DNA of 64,000 bases from Aquilaria yunnanensis (taxonomy: Eukaryota; Streptophyta; Magnoliopsida; Malvales; Thymelaeaceae), in assembly GCA_039654915.1 (NCBI GenBank), contig CM077593.1, forward strand, positions 118,537,413 to 118,601,412, in the 5' to 3' direction. Below, one piece after another: positions 47,300 to 60,183 of the stretch. A model generated the notes under the pieces. The model ran no database searches. It worked only from the letters and a program-made list of their open reading frames with translations, and was not told the DNA's origin. Position numbers and translations under genes: made by a program. Position 1 is the stretch's first letter; every line of letters begins with the position of its first letter.

Positions 47300-47446
47300 T
47301 ATTTAATTTCTAAATTAAAATAAATTTGGAATGAGAGTATTATAGTAAACTGTAAGTGAAAAACTTACCAAATAAATAAATAGTGCAAAATTAGTGAGAC
47401 GTCTCAAAATGAAAAATTGAGCAGAAGTAATGGGACAGAGGGAGTA
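47300..47446. mobile_element. Right end of a Stowaway-like MITE
   Basis: The right end GGGACAGAGGGAGTA is a textbook Stowaway-type terminus. The matching left end was not found, so the copy is truncated or the left edge has decayed; the left coordinate is approximate. Confidence 0.45.
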
Positions 47447-49509
47447 ATAAATAGATGCATTTTTTAGAATCAAGTAATGTACATGGCATATAATTATTAA
47501 AAAAATTAATTTACTAGCATAAGTATTTGCCAATACACAAAACTGCTATCGGAAATCTGTCTTTATAAAGTCATGATTCCCGCATATTGATTCCGTGTTC
47601 TGACAAAAGAAAAAATAATATTCTCTTACTTTATTGATTTTGTGTTTTGGGCTAGGATTATTCTTCATACGTCCAAAATGCAGTCAAATATGATATCTAT
47701 ATTATACCTTGGTGTCCCGGCTGCTTGAGCGTAAATTATACTATATTCTTAAAAGAGAACTAGAATTTTACTGTTCATCTAGATAACAGTGCCACTTTTT
47801 TCCCCTGATGCAAATGGACTTTTTTGAAGTTTGATCCCTTTTATAATGTGGCCTCTTTTTTTAGGGCTCTACCATTATTTTTTGAGTTTCAGTCTGTTTC
47901 ACATTTTAATTTGGTTAAAATGCAATTTCAATCACCTAAATTTTTAGTCTTTTTCCATTTTAGTCCCTAAGTTTAATCGATATAGTGTTCTGCTATCAAA
48001 ACTTACAAACTATTGAACTTGAGTTTTTTATTTGCTCTTTTGGCCTTCAGGCTTTTTTTATTTTATTTTTTACTATCTTTTAAAGTAAAACATTGGTTAT
48101 TTTTTAGCTAAATCATTTTTTTTTATAATATCTTTATTAAGTCAATTGTTAAACTCTTAATAGCTGAAAATTTTCCATTTCTTCTCTTAATTCTCAAACT
48201 TTTTGGCCAATATTTTTAATTTTTTTTCCTTTTAGCTTTATTAAGTTAATATTTAAACCATTAATTTATTAATATAAATTAAACATAATATTGTGTTTTA
48301 GTCACATTTTTTCATTATTAATTGAGTTTTGTAACATGATTTATTTAGTTCACAAGCTCTATGGTTTAATAAAATAATTTAATCCATAACAACTAAAATT
48401 GAAAGTGAATTTTTTAAATAAATTTCCTATGTTGATATTAAAATTTGAAATTTGAATTAATAAGAGATAAAATTTTTTAATGAATTTTTTTTAATAAAAA
48501 ATATCTATCCTTTATTAATCATGTACAATGTTATGTTTTGATCATAACTAATTATTTTAATAACAAAAACATAACATAAAGAGAATCTAACTTAAAATTA
48601 AAATAAAGTAAAATTTTAATTGATAAACATAAATTTATGGGTAAGAAATTTTTATTAATTATTTATTATTCGAGATTTGTTAATGTTAAATTTATTGAAA
48701 AAAAAATTCTGCTATAAGGTGCGGGCCAAAATAGCCCATCTAAGACTAAATGTAGAACTTCAGTGGCCTAAATCTTCAACCACACAGAGCAACAAGCAGT
48801 GAACAGAAAAACAGATAAGGGCCTATACGACAAGTAAAGAAAGTGGTGTTTTAAATTTGAATTAAGAATTCTCAAAATCCTAAGAAATAATTTTTTTGTA
48901 AATTAAATTTTCATGAATTTTAGAGCATAAAAAATGATCAACCAATAATTTTATGAAAATAATAAAAGTATTATATTTAATTCGGTTAGTAATATGATTT
49001 CTGTAATCTCACATTCCAATAGAAATCACACATTCATCTTTCGAAAAAAGAAATCAGTCATTTACAATTTTGGAAAGTAAACTTTCAAATTTCTTAAGTG
49101 AAAAAATGAATGAAACATCTCTTTTAAAAAATGAGATTCTAAAAAATCATTTTGCTAATATAACCAAATACAAACAATTGTTTTCCCTATCGTTGTTTGA
49201 ACACGAATACAATTACATCGCCATATTCTTTTGTATTTTAAAAGTTTATTATTATTATTATTATTATTTAATTCTGTTAGATGTGCTCGAAAGCAATATA
49301 TAGAGGCATCCTTTAAAAAAAGATAAAGAAAAAGAAAAAAATGAACTAGAAAAAAGAAAAGGTTGGTCATCTCTGTCACCTCCTTCCTAATTTCCTTGGA
49401 TGCATTGCACATAATCAACTCCTCCATCGTACATTGCTGTCGTCCTTCGCCATTGCTCCCTTAAACCTTTGATGAGCCGAAGCCAATAAACAAAATGAGA
49501 AAAGTACCA
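47447..49509. other. AT-rich intergenic tract
   Basis: No gene. A short (TTA)n run lies at 49248-49268. Confidence 0.6.
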
Positions 49510-49510
49510 C

Positions 49511-49550
<40 letters not shown>
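49510..49550 (+). repeat. (AT)n then (AG)n compound microsatellite
   Basis: An AT run to 49524 is followed by thirteen AG units at 49525-49550. Confidence 0.95.
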
Positions 49551-50125
49551 CTCCTTCCTTTTCTGGGTCTCCTGTTGAAGGGAAAGGCCTTGGCATTCTT
49601 AATCCGGCAGGGGCCGGGCCGTCAGCTTTGGTTGCCTTAGCTTGGCTTTGGCGAATTGCAGCGAGCCAATTTAGGCCACAGACCATACCCTTGCCTTGCT
49701 CCTTGCTCTTTGCTCTGTCATCTAGCATATGACGTCAAATCCAACACCCCCAGCCAATAACACTTCCTCTCTCAACTCAAGCCATGCACAAAATTCTCGT
49801 GTCAATAAAATTGCACTTCAAATGAATTGTACTACTTTCCTTGGACTTGGACTTTCTAGCACTTGCCCACCATTTTCTCATCGCTTTCACCGAATCCGAA
49901 CTTGGATTCGATGCACTATCATTGAGCATTCCTCACCTCGTTCCTTGAAACTTTGATTTGATTTTGCTTGCCTCGTTTTTCATATTTAGTAGTATTAAAA
50001 CTTGGATTTGATTTTGCTTGGCTTTATTTTCTTCCCACGCTGAAAGTTGTTGGCCGTGAATGAAACGGAACCAATCCACTACACCCATCAATTTCCATAT
50101 ACTTTCTCTATTATAAATTCTTTGC
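49551..50125. other. Unassigned, partly GC-richer stretch
   Basis: A frame on - (49387-49728) runs through the microsatellite and has no motif. 49560-49730 is GC-richer than its surroundings, with no splice or start signals that support a gene. Confidence 0.4.
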
Positions 50126-50336
50126 ATTGTTCACTTTTTAGCAATTAATTTATAATTTTTTATTTTCAACATTTTAGTATATAAATAAAATATCTTTATA
50201 TATAAATGATAAATCAATACATATAGTTTTTAAGTATATTTTTAAAATTTTTTCCTAACAAAAAGTAATAATAAATTTAAGTCAAACTAGTAAAAAAAAG
50301 TTAAATAATGTAAAAAAAGTTGGACGGATGGAATAT
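50126..50336. mobile_element. Stowaway-like MITE, copy B
   Basis: The right end reads TTGGACGGATGGAATATT (reverse complement AATATTCCATCCGTCCAA). The inside, with TTTTATTTTCAACATTTTAG and TATATATAAATGATAAATCAA, is nearly the same as copy C (55092) and, inverted, copy E (63475). The left end is decayed. Confidence 0.55.
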
Positions 50337-51251
50337 TTCTTGGTTGGAAGAAAGTACAAAAGACTAAAGAATGAAAGCCATCTTCTATCGCTTCTAATGA
50401 CATTTATCTTCTTTTTTTCAGCACCTATAAGCAACTTTATGCTAAGTATTATAGAGCAGAAGGTAAATTATGATATATGAAGTAAAGGAAATATTTAGCT
50501 AGTGTTTGGATGTAGAAAATTTTTTTCTGTTAAGAATGTGAAAAATATTATTTTTTAAATTTTGGAGTACTCATGTGTTAAAATGGAAAACATCTAAAAC
50601 ATAATTTTCTATTTTATAAATTAAGTTTTCCAAAATTTAAAAAATAATGTTTTCCACATCATTAAATTATTATACGCACTCAAATTTTTTTATCAAAAAA
50701 AATTACAACAAAACACCACCTTACTTTCTAGACAAAAAAACATGAAAATCATCTAACTGTGTAATTGACATTTATGAGATAAGTTCCTCTGGATTCAAAT
50801 ACCAAGACAAGATGGAAACAAATAAGGGTAACCTGGAATAATACCCCTAGCGACATAAGTACAAACGTTTGCTATAAAGCTAATAACAGCTTGTACGAAG
50901 CCGTTCGTTTTTACACCTATCCGCTCCATGATCCATATAATTAAGAAACAAAAGTATCAATTATTTTGAATGTAAGTGAACGACCAACAGTACCTTAAAA
51001 GATTCATTTTGATAAAAAAGGATATTTTAGATGCATAAAAAAAAAAACCCTCTACAACCCGAAAATTACTATACCTTTTTTCCCACCCTATCAACTTTAT
51101 GTGGAGCTTGTAAATTTTACAGCAATAAAACTATATGACCTATGCAAAAATAAACAGAGCATCAATCGAGAAGTTCCCCAAAAAAAAAAAAAAAGGAAAA
51201 ACTATCAATTTCCCAATAACATAATATAGTCCATATTCCATAATCCATATA
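50337..51251. other. Downstream region of the ERF gene
   Basis: It contains the 3' flank of the ERF gene. No other gene is seen. Confidence 0.6.
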
Positions 51252-53096
51252 TTAACCGGTTGACGATGGATAGTAACCGGAGTGTGACCACGGCGGTGCC
51301 GGATAATCGGAGCTGCCAGGTTGAGTCTGATTTGACGGTGGCCGGAAAAAGGACAGCTGTTGCTGCTGTTCGCCAAAAGGCACGTGAAGAGAAACAGAGG
51401 AGGAAGACGAGGCAGAGGAAGCTAAAGATGAAGAGGGCACAGAAGAAGAAAGAAATGGCCATTGAACCGGTGCAAATTGCGGAGGCTGAATCATCTGGTC
51501 CAACAGAGTGCTCGCTGCTTGTTGCTCTTGGAAATTGCTGGAACTTCTGAGGAGCTGAGAATATTGCCAGTAATCTCTCATAACGTCCGGCGACGTTCCC
51601 TGAACGGACTGGGCGGGAAAGTACGCCGGCTGCATTTGCGACTGTTGGTTTTGAAATCCAAGGGTGGTCAGAGAACCAGCAGCCGGTGATTGGGTGGCCG
51701 GCAAATTCTGCACCGTCTGAGGAAGCACCCTGACGTGCTCCGGGAAGTTTAGTTTTGCTCTGTTTCCCCTGAATCTCAATGCGGCCTCGTCGTATGCTCT
51801 GGCTGCAGCCTCGGCCGTGTCGAACGTACCAAGCCAAACTCGAGCGGCCTTATGGGGGTCGCGTATCTCCGCCGCCCATTTCCCCCACGGTCGCTGCCGC
51901 ACTCCTCTGTACCTTCTCCTTCGTTCTCCGGTCTCTTCACTGGTTGCGGCTTCTGGTAATGATCGGGTCGGCCCGGTCGTCGTTGCTGCCTCTACAATAC
52001 TCGTCGCCTCTTCCTTCACTGGTAAACGTAGAAAAAGACACGATTACTGAAAAATATAATTGGAAATCTCTGATCACTGTTCCATTGCTAAGTTGATCCG
52101 TATACGTCACTTTTCAATGTCACAAAGTAATCCTAGATGACATGTTTCTTTAAATGGTAGCTTAATTTGAGATTACTAATTGTTTTTGTATGAAAATTTA
52201 CATTTTTTATGAGTGAACGTTCCATCGTACCAATGCAGATGTAGGTAACGTAGAGTTGATGTGTACTAAAGAAAAAGACCTCACATTAACAAACTAAATT
52301 GAATATTTCCATTGCTAAAAAGTTGGAATAAATATAAACTTTACTTTCTATTATAACCTATCTAACTAGTAAATCAAAATTAAAACTCTTGTTTCTTTGC
52401 ACCGATGAACTTAAAGGATAAGGTTTTCTTTACAAAATTGTTGTTACTTATCGATTTGCTGATGGCGATGAAAGAAAACGTCATCGATGATATGTAAGAG
52501 ACAAAAAGCATTTTTTATTTGGAACTCCCTAGATCTTCCCTGATGTTAAAAAAAAAAAAAAAAAAGAAATTACCGGTTGCACCAGTAGCTGGAGAATTTC
52601 CAGGAGAAACAGTGAAATCTCCAAACCCTCGGTAAACCCTGGGCACAGAATCGATCAACTGAGACGACGAAGCTCCAGCGTCGTTTTCTCTGCCTCTCTT
52701 CTGCCCAACCCACGACGCCGACCCTGACCCAGAGCCGGACCCCGACGGAGAAGCAGAGGAACTATACGACGACGGAGAGTAAACCAAGGAGCCAGACGTC
52801 ACCGCGCCACCGTAACCCGACCCGAATAACCAATCACCGGCCTGCCGCCCCGAGACAACACCCCGAAACGCCGAAACCATCTCCGACATCTCTTTCGTAT
52901 AACCAATCCCCTGAAACATTTGCCCCGGTGCCTCTGCTCTGTTTATCGGGTTCAACTCGTGAACTTCAGGGAGCTGCGACTGCGGTTGGAGCTGTTGTCT
53001 TTGGTGGGTCTCTTCTTGGTCATCGTCGCCATTTCCGGCCGGGAAATTGACGAATCCGCCTGAGCCCCCCTGGTTCGCCACCTTTACTAACAACAT
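51252..53096 (-). CDS. AP2/ERF transcription factor, group X (ABR1/ERF110 type)
   Basis: Two exons on -: 52574-53096 (523 bases) and 51252-52018 (767 bases), joined over a 555-base GT-AG intron (donor GTAATTTC, acceptor TTTACCAG). The product has 429 residues. The N-terminus [11 protein letters not shown] and the block [16 protein letters not shown] are typical of ABR1/ERF110-like proteins. A Ser/Gly-rich stretch and a basic KRGREND patch follow. The single AP2 domain lies at about 211-267 ([19 protein letters not shown], then [19 protein letters not shown]) and keeps the Ala and Asp that mark the ERF subfamily. The C-terminal part is rich in Gln, Ser and Pro, as in activation domains. It should bind GCC-box-like promoter sites in the nucleus and act in stress, ABA or ethylene responses, as known for group X. 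I picked the ATG at 53096 because it is the first after a TATA-like box at 53233-53241. The exact ortholog is not settled. Confidence 0.92.
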
Positions 53097-53232
53097 GAAA
53101 ACCAGTCAGTAAAGATTGGTCAATCGTTTGCTCACACAGACAAGCACGAGCGACTCAGATAAAATTTCGGCGAGATTTTAGTACCCTTCGGAGATTTTGA
53201 TTTGAAGCGAAAGACAACGGAGATCTACGGAA

Positions 53233-53241
53233 GTTTTATAT
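53233..53241 (-). promoter_or_regulatory. TATA-like box of the ERF gene
   Basis: CATATAAAAC on -, about 140 bases before the start codon. The leader between is CT-rich and contains no earlier ATG. Confidence 0.5.
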
Positions 53242-53242
53242 G

Positions 53243-54902
53243 ACGATAGCCAATTCAAAGTTGGACGCCGCCATTAAAATAGTACTCAGCTAGCCCACGA
53301 TTATTTACCACTAAAATCACGAAAGATAAATTTTTCTTTTGCCTGAAAAAAGAAAAAACTTTTGCAACTCTATTTTCGCTTCTCCCTTTTTTGCGAATGT
53401 TTTTTTTTCCCCTCAGAAATTTGTTCACACCAGAAATACGGAAGAAAGGGCAGAACTTGGACACTGTCGGTGTTTTTTGGAGAGAGAGAAGGGGACGGAG
53501 GTGATCATGTTTGAATTGAATTCTTTTTTATTATCTATTTCATGGAACGTTTAGATGATGAGAAAAGTTAAAAAAAGGTAAATTTTCACATACGTACACT
53601 TTAATTATTGATATCTAACCTGTTGATAATATTAAAATTATTTTATTTTTATGTAGCACCGATAAAATCAATTAATTCAGAGTAATTATTTGACATAAAT
53701 TTTAAAATTTTAATTTAAATATTCATTAATTATCTTTCAATAAATTCATTCTGAAATAATTTTTTATAATAAAATAGACAATTCAAAATAATGATTTTTT
53801 CTTCTGGAATGAAAAAGCTTAATTTAAAGAGATGAAGAACTAGTAATATTTTAATTACCAACTAATTGTAAAAAAATATAAAAATTGAATTTATTATAAG
53901 ATAATTATCAAATAATTTAAATTATGATGTAGAAAATTACTATTTGATAGTTATTTTAAGTTAACAAAATTCATCCAATGAGGTCCAAGATGAATCATTT
54001 TTAATATATTCATGACAAAAAAAAATATTTTTAACAAGTTTAGGTCAAAGACAGAATAGTCGATATGTTAAATACTAGAACTGAACGATAATTAAAGGTA
54101 GTGTATCATCAACTCAATTTACCCGTAAATAAACATTGGGTAAGTTACATCCTCAATAATACCGACAAATGCAAATTCTGGGTGAACGAAAAATATATGG
54201 GCTTAAAGCTGATTAAAAAAATTAATACATGATTAGCTCATAATTAGTGAAATTGGACTGGATAAATCCAAGTTGGTAACCTGTTCCAGTGGCCAACAGA
54301 TAGGAACGCAATTCAACTTGGTCTCTTTCCCTCCAATTTTTTTATTTGGGAAATTATTTCTTTTTAAGTACCTTACCTACAGCTAAAAAACTGAGAACTT
54401 CTGGATAATATTCGATAACGTTACATATGTTCGGTCCAGACCCAACTCAATCGTCTTGCAACTGTTGTCTTTATTTCACAAGTGTACATATTGTGTTAAT
54501 TGTGGTGGAGGTTAACGTAAATGAGAGACGATTGGTGCAATTTTAGTTTTTAATTATTTGCATGGTTAATAATTGCGAATCATGAAAAAAAATAATAAGA
54601 ACTGGGTTGGGCTGAACCGAACTGGATGTTTGGACAAGAAGAGGAACCAAAGTTGGCGGGGTGGGGGAGCGATAATTTGCTGCTTAATTCTGTGCGACTT
54701 GGCTGCATTAAGATTTGGGAGGGCCCTGGGACAGGAGGGATAGTCACAATCTATTTTAGGTCACATAGGAGTTTGGTGTTAATTAACTTGGACCAGGGTC
54801 AACCTTGTTAATTGCTTATCACTTACATGCGAACGATTACAAATTAAAAGGATTTAAACAAAAGGAAAAGGAAAAGCAAATACAGTACCTAACAATCAAG
54901 AC
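53243..54902. other. Upstream flank of the ERF gene
   Basis: Apart from the inverted-repeat element at 53577-54123, no gene or clear motif is visible. A frame at 54626-54811 (+) has no motif. Confidence 0.55.
53577..54123. mobile_element. Inverted-repeat MITE, family with GGTAAATT ends, copy 1
   Basis: The left end is GGTAAATTTTCACATACG and the right end CTCAATTTACC. The right arm (53980-54110) has the words TTTTTAATATATTCATGA and AACGATAATTAAAGG, shared with 59150-59290 and 60600-60720. The flanks GTTAAAAAA and CGTAAATAA match 6 of 9. No coding sequence. Confidence 0.5.
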
Positions 54903-55554
54903 TAGGGTGGTGAACTACACTTTATTCCTTGAGGTTAATCAAAATTACGTGTGCCCTCTTGTGGTTTAAGAAATTACACTTTCCCCCTCATTCCATAACA
55001 CCAATTGTCAATTGTTAGTTAGCAGAGAGGAAAACAAAAAGACTGCCTTAAAGTAGAGAAAAACTTGATAGTTAGATTTTTTAATAGTAAGTACTTCATC
55101 TGCCCCAAATTTTTTATATATACAAAATTTACTATTTATATCAATTAACATGTGATTTTTTATCTTCAACATTTTAGTATATAAATGAACAATTTTTATG
55201 TATAAATGATACATTAAGATCTATAGTTTCTAAATATATATTTTAAAAAAAATTCTAATAAATAATAATATGAATAAATTCAAGTTAAACTTAATTAAAC
55301 AAAAAAAGTGGATTGTATGGAATGAAGGTAGTATTTTTTAAATAGTTTAATTTTATCGATAAATTAATGTATAATAATTAAAATTAAGTTTTCTTCATTA
55401 TTTTCACTCTATTTAGGCCCAAATCACCTTTTTCATTCTGCTACTGTCAGTTGGTTAATGGAATTAGGGAACAGGGAGACAAAGTGTAACTTCCTAAAAC
55501 TATAAGGGGGCAAATGTAATTGTGGCTAAACCCTCAGGACAAAGTGTAGGTAAC
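54903..55554. mobile_element. Inverted-repeat element (MULE-type MITE) with a nested Stowaway-like MITE
   Basis: Arms of about 120 bases are inverted: GGTGAACTACACTTT, TTACGTGTGCCC and AAGAAATTACACTTTCCCCC on the left pair with AAAGTGTAACTTCC, GGGGGCAAATGTAA and GACAAAGTGTAGGT on the right. Flanks AATCAAGAC (54894-54902) and AATTAAGAT (55555-55563) match 7 of 9. The MITE copy C lies inside at 55092-55330. Confidence 0.5.
55092..55330. mobile_element. Stowaway-like MITE, copy C
   Basis: The left end TACTTCATCTGCCCC and the right end GGAATGAAGGTA are inverted. The inside matches copy B closely (TTTTATCTTCAACATTTTAG, TATAAATGATACATTAA). Confidence 0.65.
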
Positions 55555-55563
55555 AATTAAGAT

Positions 55564-57294
55564 CATTTATTTTTGACCTGTTAAAATAATTTGTTTTTAG
55601 CGGTAATCAGTGTTGAAAAGCAATTATATACCAAGATACATATGGCTTACGCCATTTGCCATTTCCTTTTCTTTTTTTTTTTTTCCCCTTCAACTGGTAA
55701 AACTTAGTAATTTTTTATGTGTAAATTTTGAAATATTTTACGACATGATTGCTGTTTGTAACATTCGATATAAAAATGTTCTCTGAATGACCTATTATCT
55801 GCAATTGTAAATTATATAAGGTAATATGGTTTTTCTTTTTTCAGGACATTTATTCATTTTTATTTTTTGTTGTAAATGTTTGTTGAGAAATGCGACTATT
55901 ATGATAGGCTTTCTAAGATGCTACGTAGACATTGGTATGAGCTAGAAAGTTGAAACTCTCTCTCTCTCTCTCTCTGTGCAAAGTAAACTGCTAGGTTTCT
56001 TAATAGCACGGTTTTCTATTTTGGTAATTGTGGTCCGTATCTGCTACGGAGTATTATACGTTCCACCTAACTCTCTACAGGAACGTCACTTGTCTGTCTT
56101 GGGCCTGGGGTAGCTTATTTTTTATTTTCCTTTTTCTTTTTCAAGAATATCACGCTAGTATTGTTTGCCTTCCGTCGGATTTTCATTATGCTTTTTCTGT
56201 TTGGACAACTTGATAAGGAAGGGATCACAATTACAGAAATATGTTCCATCTCCTACTTATAAGACTGAACATTTATAAATTTAGAGCCTCCCTCATGTTT
56301 TTTCTTTTCACAATTTTCATATATTTTATGAAACATCAAATATCACTTCTACTGCTATTAATTTTATGAATGTCTGTTTATGTTGAAAGATTGTTGTTAA
56401 ATGTCCGGCTTATAATTACGATAGTGTCAATAGGTGCATTTGGGTCATCTATTATATGACACGTACGTCAATGACGACGATCATCTTATAATTTTCCTAT
56501 GTTAAATATGAGATACAAATTTCTGGAAACAAAGTTATTAATTAATATAATTCCTTTTTGGGTACAAAGTTAACTAGCTCCTGTTGTAGCCCGTGCAACT
56601 AGTTAGGTTTAAGTCAAGGAAAAACCTAGCTAAAGGTTGATGTTCGAATATTATTGGAGACGGTTTATGTCTTCTCTGATACAATATATAACTCTATCCC
56701 TTTCCCTGTAACCTGTAATATGATTCTATTTTGTGTTTATCCATGAAGCAAAACTTTATTCTCAATATACCTATATTTAAACGGCGTAATTCGTTTATGC
56801 TCGGAATTTAAGGGTTTTATTAGTAAAGAAAGGGAATAAGTATTTTGAACTTAGATTTGAATTATAGAAGGGCAAAGTCTTATCCACTTTATTAAAGTTT
56901 TGGGAACTATACAGTGTATTTAAATGCTCTCATTTAACATTAATTGCAGCGGACTCAGTTTAACAAAATCCAAAAAAAAAAAAAAACAACTTGATTGACC
57001 TTTACTTGTAGTCTTGTAGATAAAGTACTAAGCAAGGCTGCATGTTGGATCTGAAAAGAAAGTATGCGGAATGAACAGAACAAAAAAATAAAAAAGAAGC
57101 GTCAAACTCGATCCATATGGTTATCTAGAATGAAAATCGTGTCATGGCATGTCCATTGACCAACATCCATTCCCGTTGCGATTGCGACGAGTTATAGAAA
57201 CGACAAAATCATGTTTGCATTTATCTGATTCGAAATCTAAATATATATTAGTTGCGGTAAATTGCATTAAAAATCTTAAATTAATTTAGGGTTA
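55564..57294. other. Intergenic tract
   Basis: No gene. A (CT)n run lies at 55955-55975 and T- or A-runs at 55672-55684 and 56973-56985. Confidence 0.6.
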
Positions 57295-57303
57295 TAAATA
57301 TCT

Positions 57304-58251
57304 CAGCAAAAATAACAAATAAATTACTAATGTTTTTGTTTTGCTCCAATTAACCCATTATTGTTTTATTGGATCAAATAAATCACTAATATTTTTGAGT
57401 TGGTGTAAATTGGCTACTTTTATAATTTGTACCGTTAAATCTAATGGAGTCTTAGCATAAAATATCAAGTTTAGTTTCTATATTTTCTCCTTTTACTCCA
57501 AGTGCTTTTGAAGTTTGTAGGTTTAACATTTCAACTACCTTTTCTAACTCAACATCAATCTTTCGCCTTTGTTTGTGAGTAGTAATTGAGACCCCATTGC
57601 GCTCGTTGATATGGTTAAGTTGTTCCTCATCTTGCTCTGCCTCCTCTCGTTCAACAATCTCTGCAGCCTTTGAAACCCACAAGTAATCCACTCCGCCAAT
57701 CTCAAAGGAGATCCAAGAGATCATCCACTGCATATCAGGGACCAATCACCACCATGTGGCACTGTGGTGATAGAGATTCAAGTTGATATTGAACGTGTGG
57801 AGCACCGGGTGGTGTTCTCAAGCTAGAAGAGTAAAGATGTGTCGAGCGCTAAGATGTGAAAGACATCATTCGGGAGCGATAGAGTGGGGCCATAGGTATA
57901 CCTTCTTAGGCAGGGAAGATGGTACATTTTATGGGAGTTGAAAGTGGTGGCAAACGGATTGTGCCTGGAGAATGTAATTTGGGAAGGTAGTTAAGGAATT
58001 GTGTAATTGGGAAAGGTTGCCTATTCAGATTATTTTAAATCAAGTGGATCTATTTTTCAATTTTTAAAAAACAATGATAGAGTTTTGTAATATTTCCAAA
58101 GCCGAGTAGGTGAGTTGGGCTACTTGAAAAATGTTAGTGGTTTATTCATCTAGTTTGAATAACGTTAGTGATTTATTTGGTTGAAAAAAATATATTAGTG
58201 GTTGAATCGAGCCAAGCACAAAACGTTAGTGGTTTATTCATTATTTTTGCC
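57304..58251. mobile_element. MULE with 9-bp target duplication and an internal frame
   Basis: Flanks TAAATATCT (57295-57303) and TAATTATCT (58252-58260) match 8 of 9. The ends AGCAAAAATAAC and (other strand) GGCAAAAATAATG are inverted. Both arms hold several copies of AAATAAAYCACTAAYRTTTT (57300-57415 and 58110-58250). Between the arms is about 650 bases of GC-richer sequence with a 97-codon frame on - (57452-57745). Confidence 0.7.
57452..57745 (-). pseudogene. Unidentified frame inside the MULE
   Basis: The frame reads from a Met at 57745 and is rich in Glu and Lys (EIVEREEAEQDEEQ, then RKIDVELEKVVEMLN), so a helical or coiled-coil stretch is possible. It ends within the arm of the element. 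I do not recognise a family. It may be captured host sequence. Confidence 0.3.
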
Positions 58252-59303
58252 TAATTATCTACCTAATTTCTCTAATGGTTCGAAACATATTTTTCTCATT
58301 GCGAATACATTTCTGGCCCAAACTATACTAAACTGTACATAAATTTGATTGACAGAGAGAAAAACATGATAATTTATTTAATCTATTAACTTTCAACAAA
58401 TTTTGACCCCATTTAAATTTAATAGAAAAATAATTTCTAAATAGTTTGAATTTATCAACTCTCACGTAACTATTTGCCATCAATTTTTTAACTTCTAATT
58501 TAAAATGTTTAGTAATTGTTTGTCCATTAATTCAATTTGCTTCATACTTTTTATAGTTAACAGATTATGTAAATTATTAATTTTTCATCTCTTTGAATTA
58601 TTTTTTTGTATCAATTCAATCTAATATGGAGATAGGAACCAATTTACAATAAAAAGATTTGAGACCATTAAATAACAACTAAAAGATTATGAATGAATTT
58701 ACAACTCAAAGTAAAAGTTTGAGACTTTTAGTAAAGCAAGTTACCTATTGATTGATATGTGTACACCACCATTTGTTTGAACTTGAATTTCAGCCAAAAA
58801 AGAAAAAGAAAAAATTACTTTTAAACTCATACATTCAACGGGTACATTGTGGGGAGACAAAGCTAGAGGAAGGTACAACGTTACTATTATTTGAACCCTA
58901 GCCATCTCTATGGTGTTCTTTACATTTTACCAATTAGATTAGTTGTACAGAACTGATAGAAAAATCATGATCAGGATTGTGGACGCAAAGCTTTAGACTT
59001 AGGGTGCAGGTCTTTCCCAAAAATGCATTGTCTTTTATTTATTATTTATCATCATTTGGTTTTTACATTTATGTATAATAAAACTAACTAAAACAAATCC
59101 TCCAAGGCCTATTTGAGTAATTGTTATCAAACAGCTCTCTAGCTCTCTAAGTTAACAAATATCATCTAATAGATGACTATGATGAAATATTTTTAATATG
59201 TTTATGATCAAAGTAAAGTGTTTTTAATAGTTTAAAATCAAAAACAGAATAATCAATAAGTAAGAAACTAAAACATAATGATAATTAAATATTAAGGACT
59301 CTG

Positions 59304-59304
<1 letters not shown>

Positions 59305-59340
<36 letters not shown>
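59305..59340 (+). repeat. (TA)n microsatellite
   Basis: Eighteen uninterrupted TA units. Confidence 0.95.
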
Positions 59341-59343
<3 letters not shown>

Positions 59344-59584
59344 AAATTTCTTTGTTGCAACATGTAACTATGCACACGTGCAATAGATTGACTGTACACC
59401 ATCTTACTATTAATTTAGAGAAGAAGAAAAAAATCATATGCGCAAGCTTGGAATGAAAATTAAACAGAAATTCATTTGTAAGGAATCTTTGTATAGGTGT
59501 ACATTATTGACAAGAATTATCGTTTTACCTCTTCTCAGAATCCCAAATCAACAGCCAACCCATATAATAACAATAACAACAACA

Positions 59585-59638
<54 letters not shown>

Positions 59639-59639
59639 G
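59585..59639 (+). repeat. (ATT)n microsatellite
   Basis: About eighteen uninterrupted ATT units. The poly-Ile frame it produces is not a gene. Confidence 0.95.
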
Positions 59640-59876
59640 ATTACCTTGCCTTTCATGCTACTTTTCTTGACGAGCATGCAACTGATTACTATATTAAATT
59701 AATTTTCCTTTCCGCTGGATTCTGCAATTTGGACATACATTAATTTTTTCAAATCTCTGCTTAGTCTCGTTGATCAACTCTTTACTGTCACGCTGATTTG
59801 AATGTTCCAATTTAAAGTATGTCAAGCAAAGATGCGCGAGGGATCTTAAGCTTCACCTGAGCCCCAAACTATATTC

Positions 59877-60133
59877 TACTCATTTCGTCCAAAAACGATT
59901 ATAATATATTTTATTTTGGATAGTTTCAAATTTTTATAATATTTTTATATTTAACAACTCATTTTATCACACTACCTTTCAAACTATCATTTTAATATTT
60001 ACTTTTTCAACTTTTTTAATAATTCATGTGCAAAAAATTAAGGACAAGAGTGAAAATAACACACAAAATTTTCCTACATTTTTAATCTTTGCCCCAAACT
60101 AAATAGAGGAATATTAGTGGAACGGAGAAAGTA
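59877..60133. mobile_element. Stowaway-like MITE, copy D
   Basis: The left end TACTCATTTCGTCC and the right end GGAACGGAGAAAGTA are inverted with few mismatches. The inside is AT-rich and differs from copies B and C, so it may be a separate subfamily. Confidence 0.6.
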
Positions 60134-60183
60134 CATATGGATGCTGAGATTTTATATTGGAGTCATATATAACTCTTGAGATA

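Larger units (their letters stand above)
58261..59876. other. Intergenic tract with element scraps
   Basis: No gene. The part 59150-59290 matches the right arm of the GGTAAATT-family elements (AATATGTTTATGATCAAAG, ATAATGATAATTAAAT), so it is a fragment of a third copy. Microsatellites lie at 59305-59340 and 59585-59639. Confidence 0.55.

Noticed and set aside
46491..47306. Overlapping frames of up to 183 codons on +
   Set aside because: They fall in C/T-rich low-complexity sequence with no conserved motif in any frame.
51252..52096. Long frames on + across the ERF exon 2
   Set aside because: They are opposite-strand shadows of the AP2/ERF coding exon.
59438..59743. 101-codon frame with a poly-Ile run
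   Set aside because: The run is an (ATT)n microsatellite and nothing around it looks coding.
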